Source: Acidimicrobiales bacterium (lineage in GTDB: Bacteria; Actinomycetota; Acidimicrobiia; Acidimicrobiales; Ilumatobacteraceae). From it: a DNA stretch of 27,149 nucleotides. Each line of letters starts with the position of its first letter. Positions within the stretch are counted from its first letter, which is position 1. The DNA is taken from assembly GCA_030833305.1 (NCBI GenBank), contig JAURHL010000006.1:1-27149 (forward strand). The letters run 5' to 3'. Positions 6,088-14,204 of this stretch are shown here, in pieces. The notes below the pieces were generated by a model. That model was given only the letters and a program-made list of their open reading frames with translations. It was not told the origin of the DNA and did no database searches. Position numbers and translations under genes: made by a program.

Positions 6088-9000
6088 ATGGCGGACTCGT
6101 TCGCGCATCTTCACGTGCATACCGAGTACTCGATGCTCGACGGGGCTGCCAAGCTCGACGAGCTGGTCGCCAAAGCGGTTGCGGACGGGCAGACCGCTCT
6201 CGGGATGACCGATCACGGCAACATGTACGGCGTTCTGGATTTCTACAAGGAATGTCGATCACAAGGTGTCAAACCGGTCATCGGCACCGAGGCGTATCTG
6301 GCCTATGAAACCCGATTCGAGCGTCCCACACGACGGGGCTTGATGGACGACTCGGGTGGAGAGACCGAGGGTGGCAGAAAGTTGTACTACCACCTGACGT
6401 TGCTGGCCGAGAACAACACCGGCTACAAAAATCTCATCAAGTTGTCGAGCCTCGCGTTCCTCGAGGGCTATTACTACCAGCCCCGCATGGACTGGGAACT
6501 CTTGGAGCGTCATCACGACGGACTGATCGCCACCACGGGTTGCCTCGGTGGACACGTACTTCAATCTCTCCTGCGCGACGACTACAACGACGCACTGGCC
6601 AAAGCGGCACGACTCCAGGAGATCTTCGGCAAGGACAACCTCTTCGTGGAGCTGCAGGATCACGGGATCCCGTCCCAAAAGCGCACCAACCCCATGCTTC
6701 TGCGCATCGCCCAGGATCTTGGCGCCCCGCTACTGGCGACCAATGACTCGCATTACACCCACCGTCACGACGCCGACAGCCACGACGCTCTGCTCTGTGT
6801 TCAGACCAACTCGTTCAAGAACGACCCGAAGCGATTCCGCTTCGATGGCACCGAGCACTACCTGAAGACCGCCCAGGAAATGCGCCACGTGTTCAGCGAG
6901 TTGCCGGAAGCGTGCGACAACACCCTGTGGATCGCCGAACGAGCCGACGTCACCATCGAGTTCGGCAAGCCCCAACTGCCGAGTTTCCCGGTGCCCGACG
7001 GCTTCGCCGATGACGCTGCGTATCTCGACCATCTCACCCGCGAAGGAGCGCGGCGTCGCTGGGGTGACAACCTCGATCCCACCATCGTCGAGCGACTGGC
7101 GTACGAATCCAAGGTCATCGGCGACATGGGTTTCGCGTCGTATTTCCTGATCGTGTCGGATCTCATCCGCTACGCCCGAAGTCGGAACATTCGAGTCGGA
7201 CCCGGTCGTGGGTCAGCCGCGGGTTGCGCCGTCGCGTACTGCCTCGGAATCACCGAGATCGACCCCATTCGTTACGACCTGCTCTTCGAACGATTCCTGA
7301 ACCCGAGCCGCATTTCCATGCCCGACATCGACATGGATTTCGACTCTCGGTACCGAGACGAGATGATCCGTTACGCGACCGAGACCTACGGACGCGAACA
7401 CGTGGCCCAGATCATCACCTTCAGCACGATCAAGGCCCGGAATGCCGTGCGAGACGCGGCTCGCGTTTTGGGCCACCCCTATTCGGTGGGGGACCGATTG
7501 GCCAAGGCGATGCCGCCGGTCGTGATGGGGCGCGACACTCCCTTGCGATTCTGTCTCGAGAAACATCCCAAGCACGAGAGTGGGTACCAAGCGGCCCAAG
7601 AACTCCGGGATCTCTACGACAGTGACGAGGACCTCCGTCACGTCATCGACGTCGCCAAGGGCTTGGAGGGTCTGCGCCGATCCACCGGTATCCATGCGGC
7701 GGCCGTGGTGATCTCCAAAGAGGCGCTCACGGAGTACCTACCCGTGCAACGCAAACCCGAGGCCGGGAAACCCCTCGAGGAGGCCCCGGTCACGACACAG
7801 TACGAAATGCACGGTGTCGAAGACCTCGGTCTTCTCAAGATGGATTTCCTCGGACTGCGAAATCTCGACGTCATCACCGACACGATGGCGCTGATTCGTA
7901 TCAGTGAGCCGGACTTCGACATCGATCGTGTTCCCCTGAACGACAAGGCGACGTTCGAACTCCTGGCCCGAGGGGACACCACCGGCGTCTTCCAGCTCGA
8001 ATCACCACCCATGCAACAGTTGTTGCGGGCCATGAACCCGACGACATTCGAGGACGTCTCTGCCGTCATCGCCTTGTATCGACCGGGTCCGATGGGCGTC
8101 AACATGCACTATGACTTCGCCGATCGAAAGAACGGACGAAAGCCGGTCGAGTATTTTCACCCGGACGCTCGGGAAGTTCTGGGTGACACGTACGGCCTCA
8201 TGATCTATCAAGAGAGCGTGATGCGCGTGGCGCAGCGCTTCGCCGGGTACTCGCTCGCCGAGGCGGACAACTTGCGCAAGGCTTGCGGTAAGAAGGTTCG
8301 CGAACTCATGGAGAAGGAACGCTCCAAGTTCGAGCAAGGTTGCGAGGACGCGGGTTACGGACGCGCGCTCGGTGAACAGTTGTTCGACATCATCGAGAAC
8401 TTCGCTGATTACGCGTTCAACAAGAGTCACTCGTTCGGCTACGGATACATCTGCTATCAAACCGCCTATTTGAAGGCCAATTATGCGGTTCAGTATTTCG
8501 CGGCCTTGCTCACGAGCGTCAAAGCGAATCTGGAAAAGGCGGCGGGTTATCTCGTGGACGCACGGGCGCGGGGGATCACCGTGAAACAGCCCGACATCAA
8601 CGTCTCCGAAGTGGACTTCATCTCGGATCCCGAGAATCGGTTGATCCACTTCGGATTGAGCGCCATCAAGGGGGTCGGCTCCGCCGTGTGCGAGAAGATC
8701 GTGGCGCATCGCAAGGTTCACGGCACCTTTTCGTCGTTTCATGATTTCTGCATGTCCGTCCCCACCGAGTGCCTCAACAAAAAGGGGATCGAATCTTTCA
8801 TCAAGGCCGGAGCATTCGACTCGATGGGACACGCACGACAAGGTCTGATGTTGGTCTTCGAACAGATCATCGACGACACCATCGGGCGTCGCGCGGAGGC
8901 GGACCAAGGGGTCATGAGTCTGTTCGATTCCATCGAATCGGGCCCGTCGCAGGGTGCATTCGATCTCGACATACCCATTCCGGAGACCGAGTTCGATCAA

Positions 9001-9609
9001 TCATCGAAACTGAAATTCGAGAAGGAGTTACTCGGTCTGTACATCAGCGATCACCCCTTGTACGGCCACGAAGGGACCCTGCGTCGCTATGCCACCACCG
9101 TGACCTCGCTCCTCGAGGATGCCGAGCCGGGCACCATCGCCACCATCGCGGGCATCATCACCAAGGTCGAACGCAAGGTCACCAAGAAGGGCGACCCCAT
9201 GGCGATTCTTCAGGTCGAGGACCTCCATGGCGGGGTCGAAGTCACGGTGTTCACTCGCACGTTGCAGCAGCACGGGCACAAGATCGCCGACGAGGCCATC
9301 GTCGCCGTCAAAGTACGGGTGAATCGGCAAGCCGGGGATGATCGAATGTCCGTTTCGGCGCTGGAGGTGACGCCCTTGGTGCTGCAGGCGCGCGCCCCCG
9401 AATTGAGGTTGAACCTTCCCGCGGTGGCCCTCGATGCGGAGACCGTCTCGAACCTGAAAGAGATCCTGTCGGCGTATCCGGGCGAGGCCCAGGTGTTCAT
9501 CCACCTTGGTGGATCGCGGGTGCTTCGATTGGGCTCGGAATTCGCCGTCGACGTCGATCGCGTGATTCCACCGTTGAGGGTGGCCTTCGGGGTGGGTGTG
9601 ATCCGCTGA
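6088..9609 (+). CDS. dnaE: DNA polymerase III alpha subunit (DnaE1)
   Basis: The protein is 1173 residues, normal for DnaE1, with no intein. Order: PHP domain (1 to about 285), palm/thumb/fingers (about 290-870), helix-hairpin-helix region, and an OB fold (IAGIITKVERKVTKKGDPMA, near residue 1020). Polymerase Asp residues are D413 and D415 in MPDIDMDFD and D586 in LLKMDFLGLRN. The GPGRGSAAGC and NKSHSFGYGYI motifs are intact. The PHP metal ligands are all retained: H9, H11, D18, H43, E68, the His of YHLTLLAE, the Cys of TTGCLGG, and the Asp and His of TNDSHY. This matches the exonuclease-active PHP of mycobacterial DnaE1 and differs from the degenerate PHP of E. coli. It is the replicative polymerase and likely proofreads itself. 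The start is set by an AAGGAGGT site. Confidence 0.98.
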   Translation: MADSFAHLHVHTEYSMLDGAAKLDELVAKAVADGQTALGMTDHGNMYGVLDFYKECRSQGVKPVIGTEAYLAYETRFERPTRRGLMDDSGGETEGGRKLYYHLTLLAENNTGYKNLIKLSSLAFLEGYYYQPRMDWELLERHHDGLIATTGCLGGHVLQSLLRDDYNDALAKAARLQEIFGKDNLFVELQDHGIPSQKRTNPMLLRIAQDLGAPLLATNDSHYTHRHDADSHDALLCVQTNSFKNDPKRFRFDGTEHYLKTAQEMRHVFSELPEACDNTLWIAERADVTIEFGKPQLPSFPVPDGFADDAAYLDHLTREGARRRWGDNLDPTIVERLAYESKVIGDMGFASYFLIVSDLIRYARSRNIRVGPGRGSAAGCAVAYCLGITEIDPIRYDLLFERFLNPSRISMPDIDMDFDSRYRDEMIRYATETYGREHVAQIITFSTIKARNAVRDAARVLGHPYSVGDRLAKAMPPVVMGRDTPLRFCLEKHPKHESGYQAAQELRDLYDSDEDLRHVIDVAKGLEGLRRSTGIHAAAVVISKEALTEYLPVQRKPEAGKPLEEAPVTTQYEMHGVEDLGLLKMDFLGLRNLDVITDTMALIRISEPDFDIDRVPLNDKATFELLARGDTTGVFQLESPPMQQLLRAMNPTTFEDVSAVIALYRPGPMGVNMHYDFADRKNGRKPVEYFHPDAREVLGDTYGLMIYQESVMRVAQRFAGYSLAEADNLRKACGKKVRELMEKERSKFEQGCEDAGYGRALGEQLFDIIENFADYAFNKSHSFGYGYICYQTAYLKANYAVQYFAALLTSVKANLEKAAGYLVDARARGITVKQPDINVSEVDFISDPENRLIHFGLSAIKGVGSAVCEKIVAHRKVHGTFSSFHDFCMSVPTECLNKKGIESFIKAGAFDSMGHARQGLMLVFEQIIDDTIGRRAEADQGVMSLFDSIESGPSQGAFDLDIPIPETEFDQSSKLKFEKELLGLYISDHPLYGHEGTLRRYATTVTSLLEDAEPGTIATIAGIITKVERKVTKKGDPMAILQVEDLHGGVEVTVFTRTLQQHGHKIADEAIVAVKVRVNRQAGDDRMSVSALEVTPLVLQARAPELRLNLPAVALDAETVSNLKEILSAYPGEAQVFIHLGGSRVLRLGSEFAVDVDRVIPPLRVAFGVGVIR

Positions 9610-9617
9610 CCCGTCGT

Positions 9618-9638
9618 TTCGCTCCCCGAGGGGACGAA
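9618..9638 (+). terminator. Hairpin after dnaE, possible terminator
   Basis: Nine bases past the dnaE stop, TTCG-C-TCCCC pairs with GGGGA-CGAA around a GA turn: nine base pairs with one bulged C. No T-tract follows, as is common for actinobacterial terminators. A CAGAAT -10-like hexamer (9642-9647) starts just beyond it, which suggests that the downstream pair of genes has its own promoter. Confidence 0.45.
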
Positions 9639-9694
9639 GTGGCAGAATGGGGGAGTCGGAGGAACGTCCTTCGAGGTGGGGAGTACGGGTTCGG

Positions 9695-10351
9695 ATGTCG
9701 GTGGAGGTCGAGACGCGGGATTGTGCGGCCCTCTCCGAGGCCGAAATCGAGGACATGGCGGCCATGGGTGGTGCTTTCGACCTCCTTCGTCTGAACGCGG
9801 CCAAAGAGGATTGGGTTCTCTGCACCACGGCCACCGAGTCCGGAAAACTCCACGGTTTCACCTTCTCGACGCTCGAGCGCATCGGAGGCACTCCCTGCGT
9901 CCTGATCGGGCTCTTGAGCGTGAAGCGGACGGGGAAGCGAGACGCCGTCCTGAAAGGTTTGATGTCCGAAGCGTTCCACCGTGCCCTCATGGCGTTCCCC
10001 GACGAGGACGTGGTCGTCGGTAGCCGCTTCGTGGCTGCCGACGGACTGGACGCCTTCAAGCAGTTGAGCGAGTTGATCCCCCGGCCGGGTCATCGTGCGG
10101 TGGGCGAGGAGCGAGCCTGGGGCCGACGTCTCGCCCGCCGATTCGGGGTCGATGCCCACTATGACGAAAAGACCTTCATCGTCGGCAAGAAGGGGCGCTC
10201 GGGGTTCCTCGATCACGAATCGTCGAAACCGGAAAAGATCGCCCCGGACATCGTGAGTCTGTTCGCCGGTGTTTCGTCACCGGCCGGGGGTTCTTTGATC
10301 GTTCATGGTTGGACGATGGCCGAGGATCTCGTCAAGCTCGGGCGTCGCTGA
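9695..10351 (+). CDS. Conserved protein of unknown function (possible acyltransferase-like fold)
   Basis: The protein is 218 residues and I do not recognise a named family. The sequence alternates predicted strands and helices: DWVLCTTATESGKLHGFTFS, TPCVLIGLLSVKRTGKRDAV with a basic KRTGKRD turn, MSEAFHRALMAFPDEDVVVG, and a basic RAWGRRLARRFG. This pattern and size recall N-acetyltransferase-like folds, but no firm acetyl-CoA signature is visible, so that is only a guess. It has no signal peptide and no membrane segment. The ATG at 9695 is preferred to the one at 9647, which would add 16 weakly conserved-looking residues. A GAGGTGGG stretch lies about 14 bases upstream of the chosen start. 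The nitroreductase begins four bases after its stop, so the two are almost certainly cotranscribed. Confidence 0.7.
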   Translation: MSVEVETRDCAALSEAEIEDMAAMGGAFDLLRLNAAKEDWVLCTTATESGKLHGFTFSTLERIGGTPCVLIGLLSVKRTGKRDAVLKGLMSEAFHRALMAFPDEDVVVGSRFVAADGLDAFKQLSELIPRPGHRAVGEERAWGRRLARRFGVDAHYDEKTFIVGKKGRSGFLDHESSKPEKIAPDIVSLFAGVSSPAGGSLIVHGWTMAEDLVKLGRR

Positions 10352-10355
10352 GGCC

Positions 10356-10955
10356 TTGTCCGACGACCTGACGACCATCATCCGGCGTCGGCGCATGACC
10401 CGGACCTTTGCCGGAGGCCCCTCGACCGAGGAACTCCTCGATCTGTGTGACGTCGCGCGACGCGCGCCATCGGCGGGTTTCGCCCAGGGGTCTCATTTCC
10501 TCGTTCTCGACGGAGCCGACAAGGACCGCTTTTTCACCGTATCGGGAGCCGGAGAGTGGTTCGCACGTCGGGCTCCCCGGGTCGTCGAGTGTTCCCAGAT
10601 CGTTCTGGTGCTCGCCGATCCCGAGGCCTACACCACGCGATATGCCGAACCGGACAAGGTCGGTCATGGTCTCGAGGAGCGCGAATCGTGGTTCTGTCCC
10701 TATTGGTTGACGGATTCGGCGATGGCGGCTCAGAACCTCCTACTCCTGATCGAAGAGCGCCGATGGGGAGCGTTGCTGTTCGGACTTTTCGGACCCCCTC
10801 ACGACACCCTGGGCCAGTTCGGCGTCCCCTCGACGATCCAGTGTGTGGGTGCCATCGCGGTCGGAGACCGTAGCCCCGATGACCAGGCCAGCGGCTCGGC
10901 GACGCACCGACCACGACGACCCACCGCCGACGTCATCCATCGGGGGAAATGGTGA
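10356..10955 (+). CDS. Nitroreductase-family FMN oxidoreductase
   Basis: The protein is 199 residues. Nitroreductase fold signatures are the N-terminal IIRRRRMTRTFAGGPSTEE (FMN phosphate-binding arginines), RRAPSAGFAQGSHFLVL, the central DSAMAAQNLLLLIEERRWGA helix packed on the flavin, and a late strand VPSTIQCVGAIAVG. Members transfer electrons from NAD(P)H to quinones, nitro compounds or other acceptors; the substrate here is unknown. The TTG at 10356 is chosen as the start because it precedes the conserved RRRR segment and follows the previous stop by four bases. The ATG at 10394 would remove the flavin-binding arginines, and one at 10305 lies deep inside the upstream gene. The protein ends in a His/Arg-rich tail. 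Confidence 0.85.
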   Translation: MSDDLTTIIRRRRMTRTFAGGPSTEELLDLCDVARRAPSAGFAQGSHFLVLDGADKDRFFTVSGAGEWFARRAPRVVECSQIVLVLADPEAYTTRYAEPDKVGHGLEERESWFCPYWLTDSAMAAQNLLLLIEERRWGALLFGLFGPPHDTLGQFGVPSTIQCVGAIAVGDRSPDDQASGSATHRPRRPTADVIHRGKW

Positions 10956-10989
10956 ACGAGCCGGTTTCTCGCTGACGCACCAAGACGTT

Positions 10990-10995
10990 TAGGGT
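10990..10995 (+). promoter_or_regulatory. Predicted -10 box of the DUF35/thiolase unit
   Basis: TAGGGT fits TANNNT and predicts a start near 11002, leaving a leader of about 23 bases that contains a GGGAG ribosome-binding site five bases before the ATG at 11025. The -35 is not recognisable. Confidence 0.35.
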
Positions 10996-11024
10996 ACGAA
11001 CATCCGCACGCTCCGGGAGTGAAC

Positions 11025-11420
11025 ATGTCGACCCAGATTCCGCACGTCAATTACCTCGAACTCGGGGATCGTCCGCATCTCGTGGCCAACGAGTGCACCG
11101 GCTGCAAAGCACGCTTTTTCGACCGTCGTAACGCTTGCGCCAATTGCTTCGGCACGGACTTCCGCAAGGCGGCCGTGGCCACCGAGGGTGTGCTCAAGGC
11201 GTTCACGATCGTGGCCTTCGCCGCGCCCGGAGTGCCGGTGCCCTTCGTGGCCGGAATCGTGGACTGCGCGGGCACGAGCGTGCGCGGCAACGTCATCAAC
11301 GTCGACCCCACTCCCGACAAGGTCACCCTGGGCATGAAAGTCCGTTTGGCCACCTACAGCCTGGGGACCGACGACGAGGGTGTCGAGGCCGTGGGTTTCG
11401 GCTTCGAACCCGTCTCGTGA
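11025..11420 (+). CDS. DUF35 OB-fold / zinc-ribbon acyl-CoA-associated protein
   Basis: The protein is 131 residues. A rubredoxin-like zinc ribbon, C24-x2-C27-x10-C38-x2-C41, is followed by an OB fold (GVLKAFTIVAFAAPGVPVPF, GNVINVDPTPDKVTLGMKVR). DUF35 proteins pair with thiolase-like enzymes, binding acyl-CoA or helping to assemble the complex; the well-studied examples act in steroid side-chain breakdown (ChsH2, with the Ltp2 aldolase). Here the partner is the thiolase gene 51 bases downstream. A GTG six bases upstream of the chosen ATG is in frame, but the GGGAG site favours the ATG. The physiological acyl substrate is not visible from sequence. Confidence 0.85.
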   Translation: MSTQIPHVNYLELGDRPHLVANECTGCKARFFDRRNACANCFGTDFRKAAVATEGVLKAFTIVAFAAPGVPVPFVAGIVDCAGTSVRGNVINVDPTPDKVTLGMKVRLATYSLGTDDEGVEAVGFGFEPVS

Positions 11421-11436
11421 ACATCCGCCGATCCCG

Positions 11437-11442
11437 TAATCT
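11437..11442 (+). promoter_or_regulatory. Predicted internal -10 box of the thiolase gene
   Basis: TAATCT, 16 bases after the DUF35 stop, fits TANNNT and predicts a leader of about 23 bases with AAAGGA six bases before the ATG. It may allow thiolase expression in excess of the DUF35 protein. Confidence 0.35.
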
Positions 11443-11471
11443 TTCCCAAGACAACGACCAAAGGAAACATC

Positions 11472-12677
11472 ATGGCCAGTGACGACATCTGGATTCTCGG
11501 AATCGCGATGACCAAGTTCGGAAAGCACTCCGACAAGGACATCGTCGACCTCGGCGCCGAGGCGGTCATGGCCGCGCTCACCGATGCCGGTGTCAGCATG
11601 CGCGAGATCGGCGTCCTGGCCGCGGGCAACCTCATGGGTGGTGGCGGATTCGGGCAGATGCTTCAGAAGCAGGTCGGCCAGACGGGAATTCCCGTGTACA
11701 ACGTCACCAATGCCTGTGCCACAGGCGCCACGGCGTTGCGAACCGCGATCATGGCCGTCAAGGCCGGTGAGGTGAAGTTCGGATTGGCCGTCGGAGCCGA
11801 AAAACTCGCCGGTGCGGGATTGCTCGGTGGGGGCGGCAGCGCCAAGAAGGACGGCAACAAATGGGAGCCCAAGGGTCGGTTCGGGAGTGTCGCCCCGACC
11901 GACGGCCGCATCGGCACCGACACCATGCCGGGCACATTCGCTCAGGTCGGAATGGAGTACGGGCACAAGTACGGCGGCGTGTCCTTCGAGTTGTTCGCCC
12001 GCATCTCCGAGAAGAACCACGCCCACTCGACCCTCAATCCGATGGCCGCGTACCAGAAGCAGTTCACGCTCGACGAGATCATGAACGACATGATGATCGC
12101 GTACCCGAACACGCGTCCGATGTGCTCGGCCAACTGCGATGGCGCCGCGGCCGCGGTCGTCTGTTCGGGCGAGACCTTGAAGACGCTGTCCCTCGAGCAA
12201 CAGCGCCGCGCCATCAAAGTGTCGGCATCGGTGCTCACCACCGACCCCTACCAGGAGTCGTGTCAGGTTCTTCCCGACGTCAACACCCTGACGCGCAACG
12301 CCGCCAAGATCGCCTACGAGCAGGCCGGAGTCGCACCGTCGGATCTCGATCTGGTCGAGCTGCACGATTGCTTCGCCACGGCCGAGTTGGTGCACTACGA
12401 CAACTTGATGCTGTGTCCCGAGGGCGGTGCCGTGGACTTCTTCGACAGCGGTGCCACCTGGCGCACCGGGTCGACACCGGTGAACGTCTCGGGAGGCCTG
12501 GAGTCCAAGGGCCACCCCATCGCCGCGACGGGTATCGCCAACATCTGGGAAATCTGCCACCACCTACGCAACGAAGCCGGAAACCGTCAGATCGCCGACG
12601 CCAAGGTCGGACTGGCTCACGTCATCGGTCTCGGGTCGGCCTGTGGCATCCACATCCTGGAGCGCAGCGGACGCTGA
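11472..12677 (+). CDS. SCP2/acetyl-CoA-acetyltransferase-type thiolase
   Basis: The protein is 401 residues without an SCP2 sterol-carrier domain. Thiolase residues are all present: the nucleophile C82 in VTNACATGATALR, H298 in ELHDCFATAE (replacing the NEAFA motif of classical thiolases, as in the SCP2-thiolase branch), H348 in SKGHPIAATG and C391 in GLGSACGIH. Retention of the Cys/His/Cys set argues for real thiolytic or condensing activity, unlike DUF35-linked aldolases, where these residues can be lost. It is predicted to cleave or form 3-ketoacyl-CoA together with the DUF35 protein encoded upstream. The start is supported by AAAGGA six bases upstream. Its stop abuts the fabI stop on the other strand with no gap. 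Confidence 0.92.
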   Translation: MASDDIWILGIAMTKFGKHSDKDIVDLGAEAVMAALTDAGVSMREIGVLAAGNLMGGGGFGQMLQKQVGQTGIPVYNVTNACATGATALRTAIMAVKAGEVKFGLAVGAEKLAGAGLLGGGGSAKKDGNKWEPKGRFGSVAPTDGRIGTDTMPGTFAQVGMEYGHKYGGVSFELFARISEKNHAHSTLNPMAAYQKQFTLDEIMNDMMIAYPNTRPMCSANCDGAAAAVVCSGETLKTLSLEQQRRAIKVSASVLTTDPYQESCQVLPDVNTLTRNAAKIAYEQAGVAPSDLDLVELHDCFATAELVHYDNLMLCPEGGAVDFFDSGATWRTGSTPVNVSGGLESKGHPIAATGIANIWEICHHLRNEAGNRQIADAKVGLAHVIGLGSACGIHILERSGR

Positions 12678-13445
12678 TCAAGCTCCCGTGGCGTGATAGC
12701 CACCGTCGACGTGGATCATCGATCCCGTGGTGGCGGGGAACCAGTCCGACAGGAGAGCCACCACGGCTCGGGCCACCGGCTCGCCGTCGGTGACGTCCCA
12801 GCCCAGCGGAGCTCGATCGTCCCAGACGTCCTCGAATTTCTTGAATCCCGGGATGGATTTGGCGGCCATCGTCTTGACCGGACCAGCGGCCACCAGGTTC
12901 GATCGGATGCCTCGTGGCCCCAACTCCTTGGCGAGATACCTGTTGATGCTCTCGAGTGCCGACTTGGCCACACCCATCCAGTTGTACGCCGGCCACGCCA
13001 CCGTGTTGTCGAAATCGAGGCCGACGAAGGCCCCTCCTGCTCCCATCAGCGGCGCGAACACGTCGGCGAGGTGCTTGTAGGAATACGCGCTGATCTGCAT
13101 GGCCACGGCGACGTCGGACCACTGCGCGGCCATGAAATCGTCACCCAGGCATACCTCGGGTGCGAATCCGATGGAATGCACCACACCGTCGACCGAGCCC
13201 CATTTCGTCGCCACGGCGTCGCGCACTGCCGTCACGTGCTCGGGCACCGTCACGTCGAGTTCGAGAACATCGACCACCACGGGCAACTTACGAGCGGTGC
13301 GTTGGGTCAAACTGAGCGCCCGACCTGCTCCCGTCAAGATGACGGTGGCACCTTCTTCCAGAGCCAAACGGGCGACTCCGAACGCGAGTGAGGCATCCGT
13401 GAGAACACCGGTGACCACGATCTTCTTACCCTCGAGCAGTCCCAT
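12678..13445 (-). CDS. fabI: Enoyl-[acyl-carrier-protein] reductase (NADH), InhA type
   Basis: The protein is 255 residues, a short-chain dehydrogenase fold. It catalyses the last reduction of the FAS-II cycle. It shows the FabI/InhA variant of the nucleotide site (VVTGVLTDASLAFGVAR), HSIGFAP, the Y-x6-K active site Y154/K161 in YNWMGVAK, preceded by DFDNTVAWPA very like the InhA sequence, and the late AAGPVKTMAAKSIPGF loop. The similarity is closer to mycobacterial InhA than to E. coli FabI. The start is supported by GGGAGGA six bases upstream. It is divergent from npdG with an 84-base gap and converges without spacing on the thiolase gene. It may serve ordinary fatty acid synthesis rather than the thiolase pathway next door. 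Confidence 0.95.
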   Translation of the reverse strand: MGLLEGKKIVVTGVLTDASLAFGVARLALEEGATVILTGAGRALSLTQRTARKLPVVVDVLELDVTVPEHVTAVRDAVATKWGSVDGVVHSIGFAPEVCLGDDFMAAQWSDVAVAMQISAYSYKHLADVFAPLMGAGGAFVGLDFDNTVAWPAYNWMGVAKSALESINRYLAKELGPRGIRSNLVAAGPVKTMAAKSIPGFKKFEDVWDDRAPLGWDVTDGEPVARAVVALLSDWFPATTGSMIHVDGGYHATGA

Positions 13446-13464
13446 GTTCTTCCTCCCAACGGCC

Positions 13465-13470
13465 AAACTA
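13465..13470 (-). promoter_or_regulatory. Predicted -10 box of fabI
   Basis: Read on the minus strand this is TAGTTT, fitting TANNNT, with a predicted transcription start about 13 bases before the fabI ATG. The ribosome-binding GGGAGGA would be at the very 5' end of the mRNA. Confidence 0.35.
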
Positions 13471-13529
13471 GACGACGGGAAGGATCTGCGACCCCCATGC
13501 CAGTGACACGGATGTGCAAGGCTGGACTG

Positions 13530-14204
13530 ATGCGGATCGGGATTCTGGGGGGCACAGGACCGGCGGGGTCGGCGCTCGGCGCCCGCTTGGCGTCGATCGG
13601 ATACGACGTGATCATCGGCTCGCGTTCGGCCGATCGTGCGTCCGAAGTGTGCACCGAGTTGGCCACGAAATACCCGGAGATTTCCGATCGATTGTCGGGA
13701 GGGGACAACGCACGGGCGGCTGCCGGCGACGTGATCGTCGTCGCGACCCCCTGGGATTCCGCCGCCACGACGGTTCAGGAGAACTCTGCGGCTCTCCGAG
13801 GCAAGATCCTCATCAGCATGGCCAACGCGCTCGTTCGCGTGGCCGGTGAGTTCCAGCCGCTTCTCCCGCCCCGAGGCAGCGTGGCTGCGCACATTCAAGC
13901 GGCGGCTCCATTGAGCAAAGTCGTGGCCGCCTTCCATCATTTGCCGGCCAAAGAATTGGGTCATCTCGGCACACCGATCGACTCCGACGTACTCATATGT
14001 TCGGATGATCGAGAGTCGATTCGTGTCGTCAGTGAGATCGTCGATCGGATACCGGGTTGTCGTCCGCTCGACGCTGGTCAACTGTCCAATGCCACGGCAA
14101 TCGAGGCCTTCACCGCGGTTCTTCTGCAGTTGAACGTCCGGTACAAGACGCGTGTCGCCCCCAAGTTGACGGGAATCCGCGATCAGGAGATGCCTTCCGG
14201 GTGA
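13530..14204 (+). CDS. npdG: F420-dependent NADP oxidoreductase
   Basis: The protein is 224 residues, the usual length for NpdG, which moves hydride between NADPH and the deazaflavin F420. The N-terminal Rossmann motif MRIGILGGTGPAGSALG is followed by the NADP 2'-phosphate-binding GSRSADRA turn. VIVVATPWDSAATTV, KVVAAFHHLPAKELG and the C-terminal NARYK-like NVRYKTRVAPKLTGI segment are typical of the family. The ATG at 13530 begins exactly at the Rossmann strand. An upstream start at 13497 would add 11 non-conserved residues. AAGGCT six bases upstream is a partial leaderless match. The 3' end overlaps mshC by four bases. It shows that the organism uses F420. Confidence 0.93.
   Translation: MRIGILGGTGPAGSALGARLASIGYDVIIGSRSADRASEVCTELATKYPEISDRLSGGDNARAAAGDVIVVATPWDSAATTVQENSAALRGKILISMANALVRVAGEFQPLLPPRGSVAAHIQAAAPLSKVVAAFHHLPAKELGHLGTPIDSDVLICSDDRESIRVVSEIVDRIPGCRPLDAGQLSNATAIEAFTAVLLQLNVRYKTRVAPKLTGIRDQEMPSG

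Noticed and set aside
10989..12563. 524-codon open frame on the minus strand over DUF35 and thiolase
   Set aside because: The sense strand encodes a complete thiolase and zinc-ribbon protein. The antisense frame is His/Gly/Asp-rich low-quality protein without motifs.
13446..13529. Operator between divergent fabI and npdG
   Set aside because: Only imperfect purine/pyrimidine complementarity around the fabI ribosome-binding site was seen, not a convincing palindrome.
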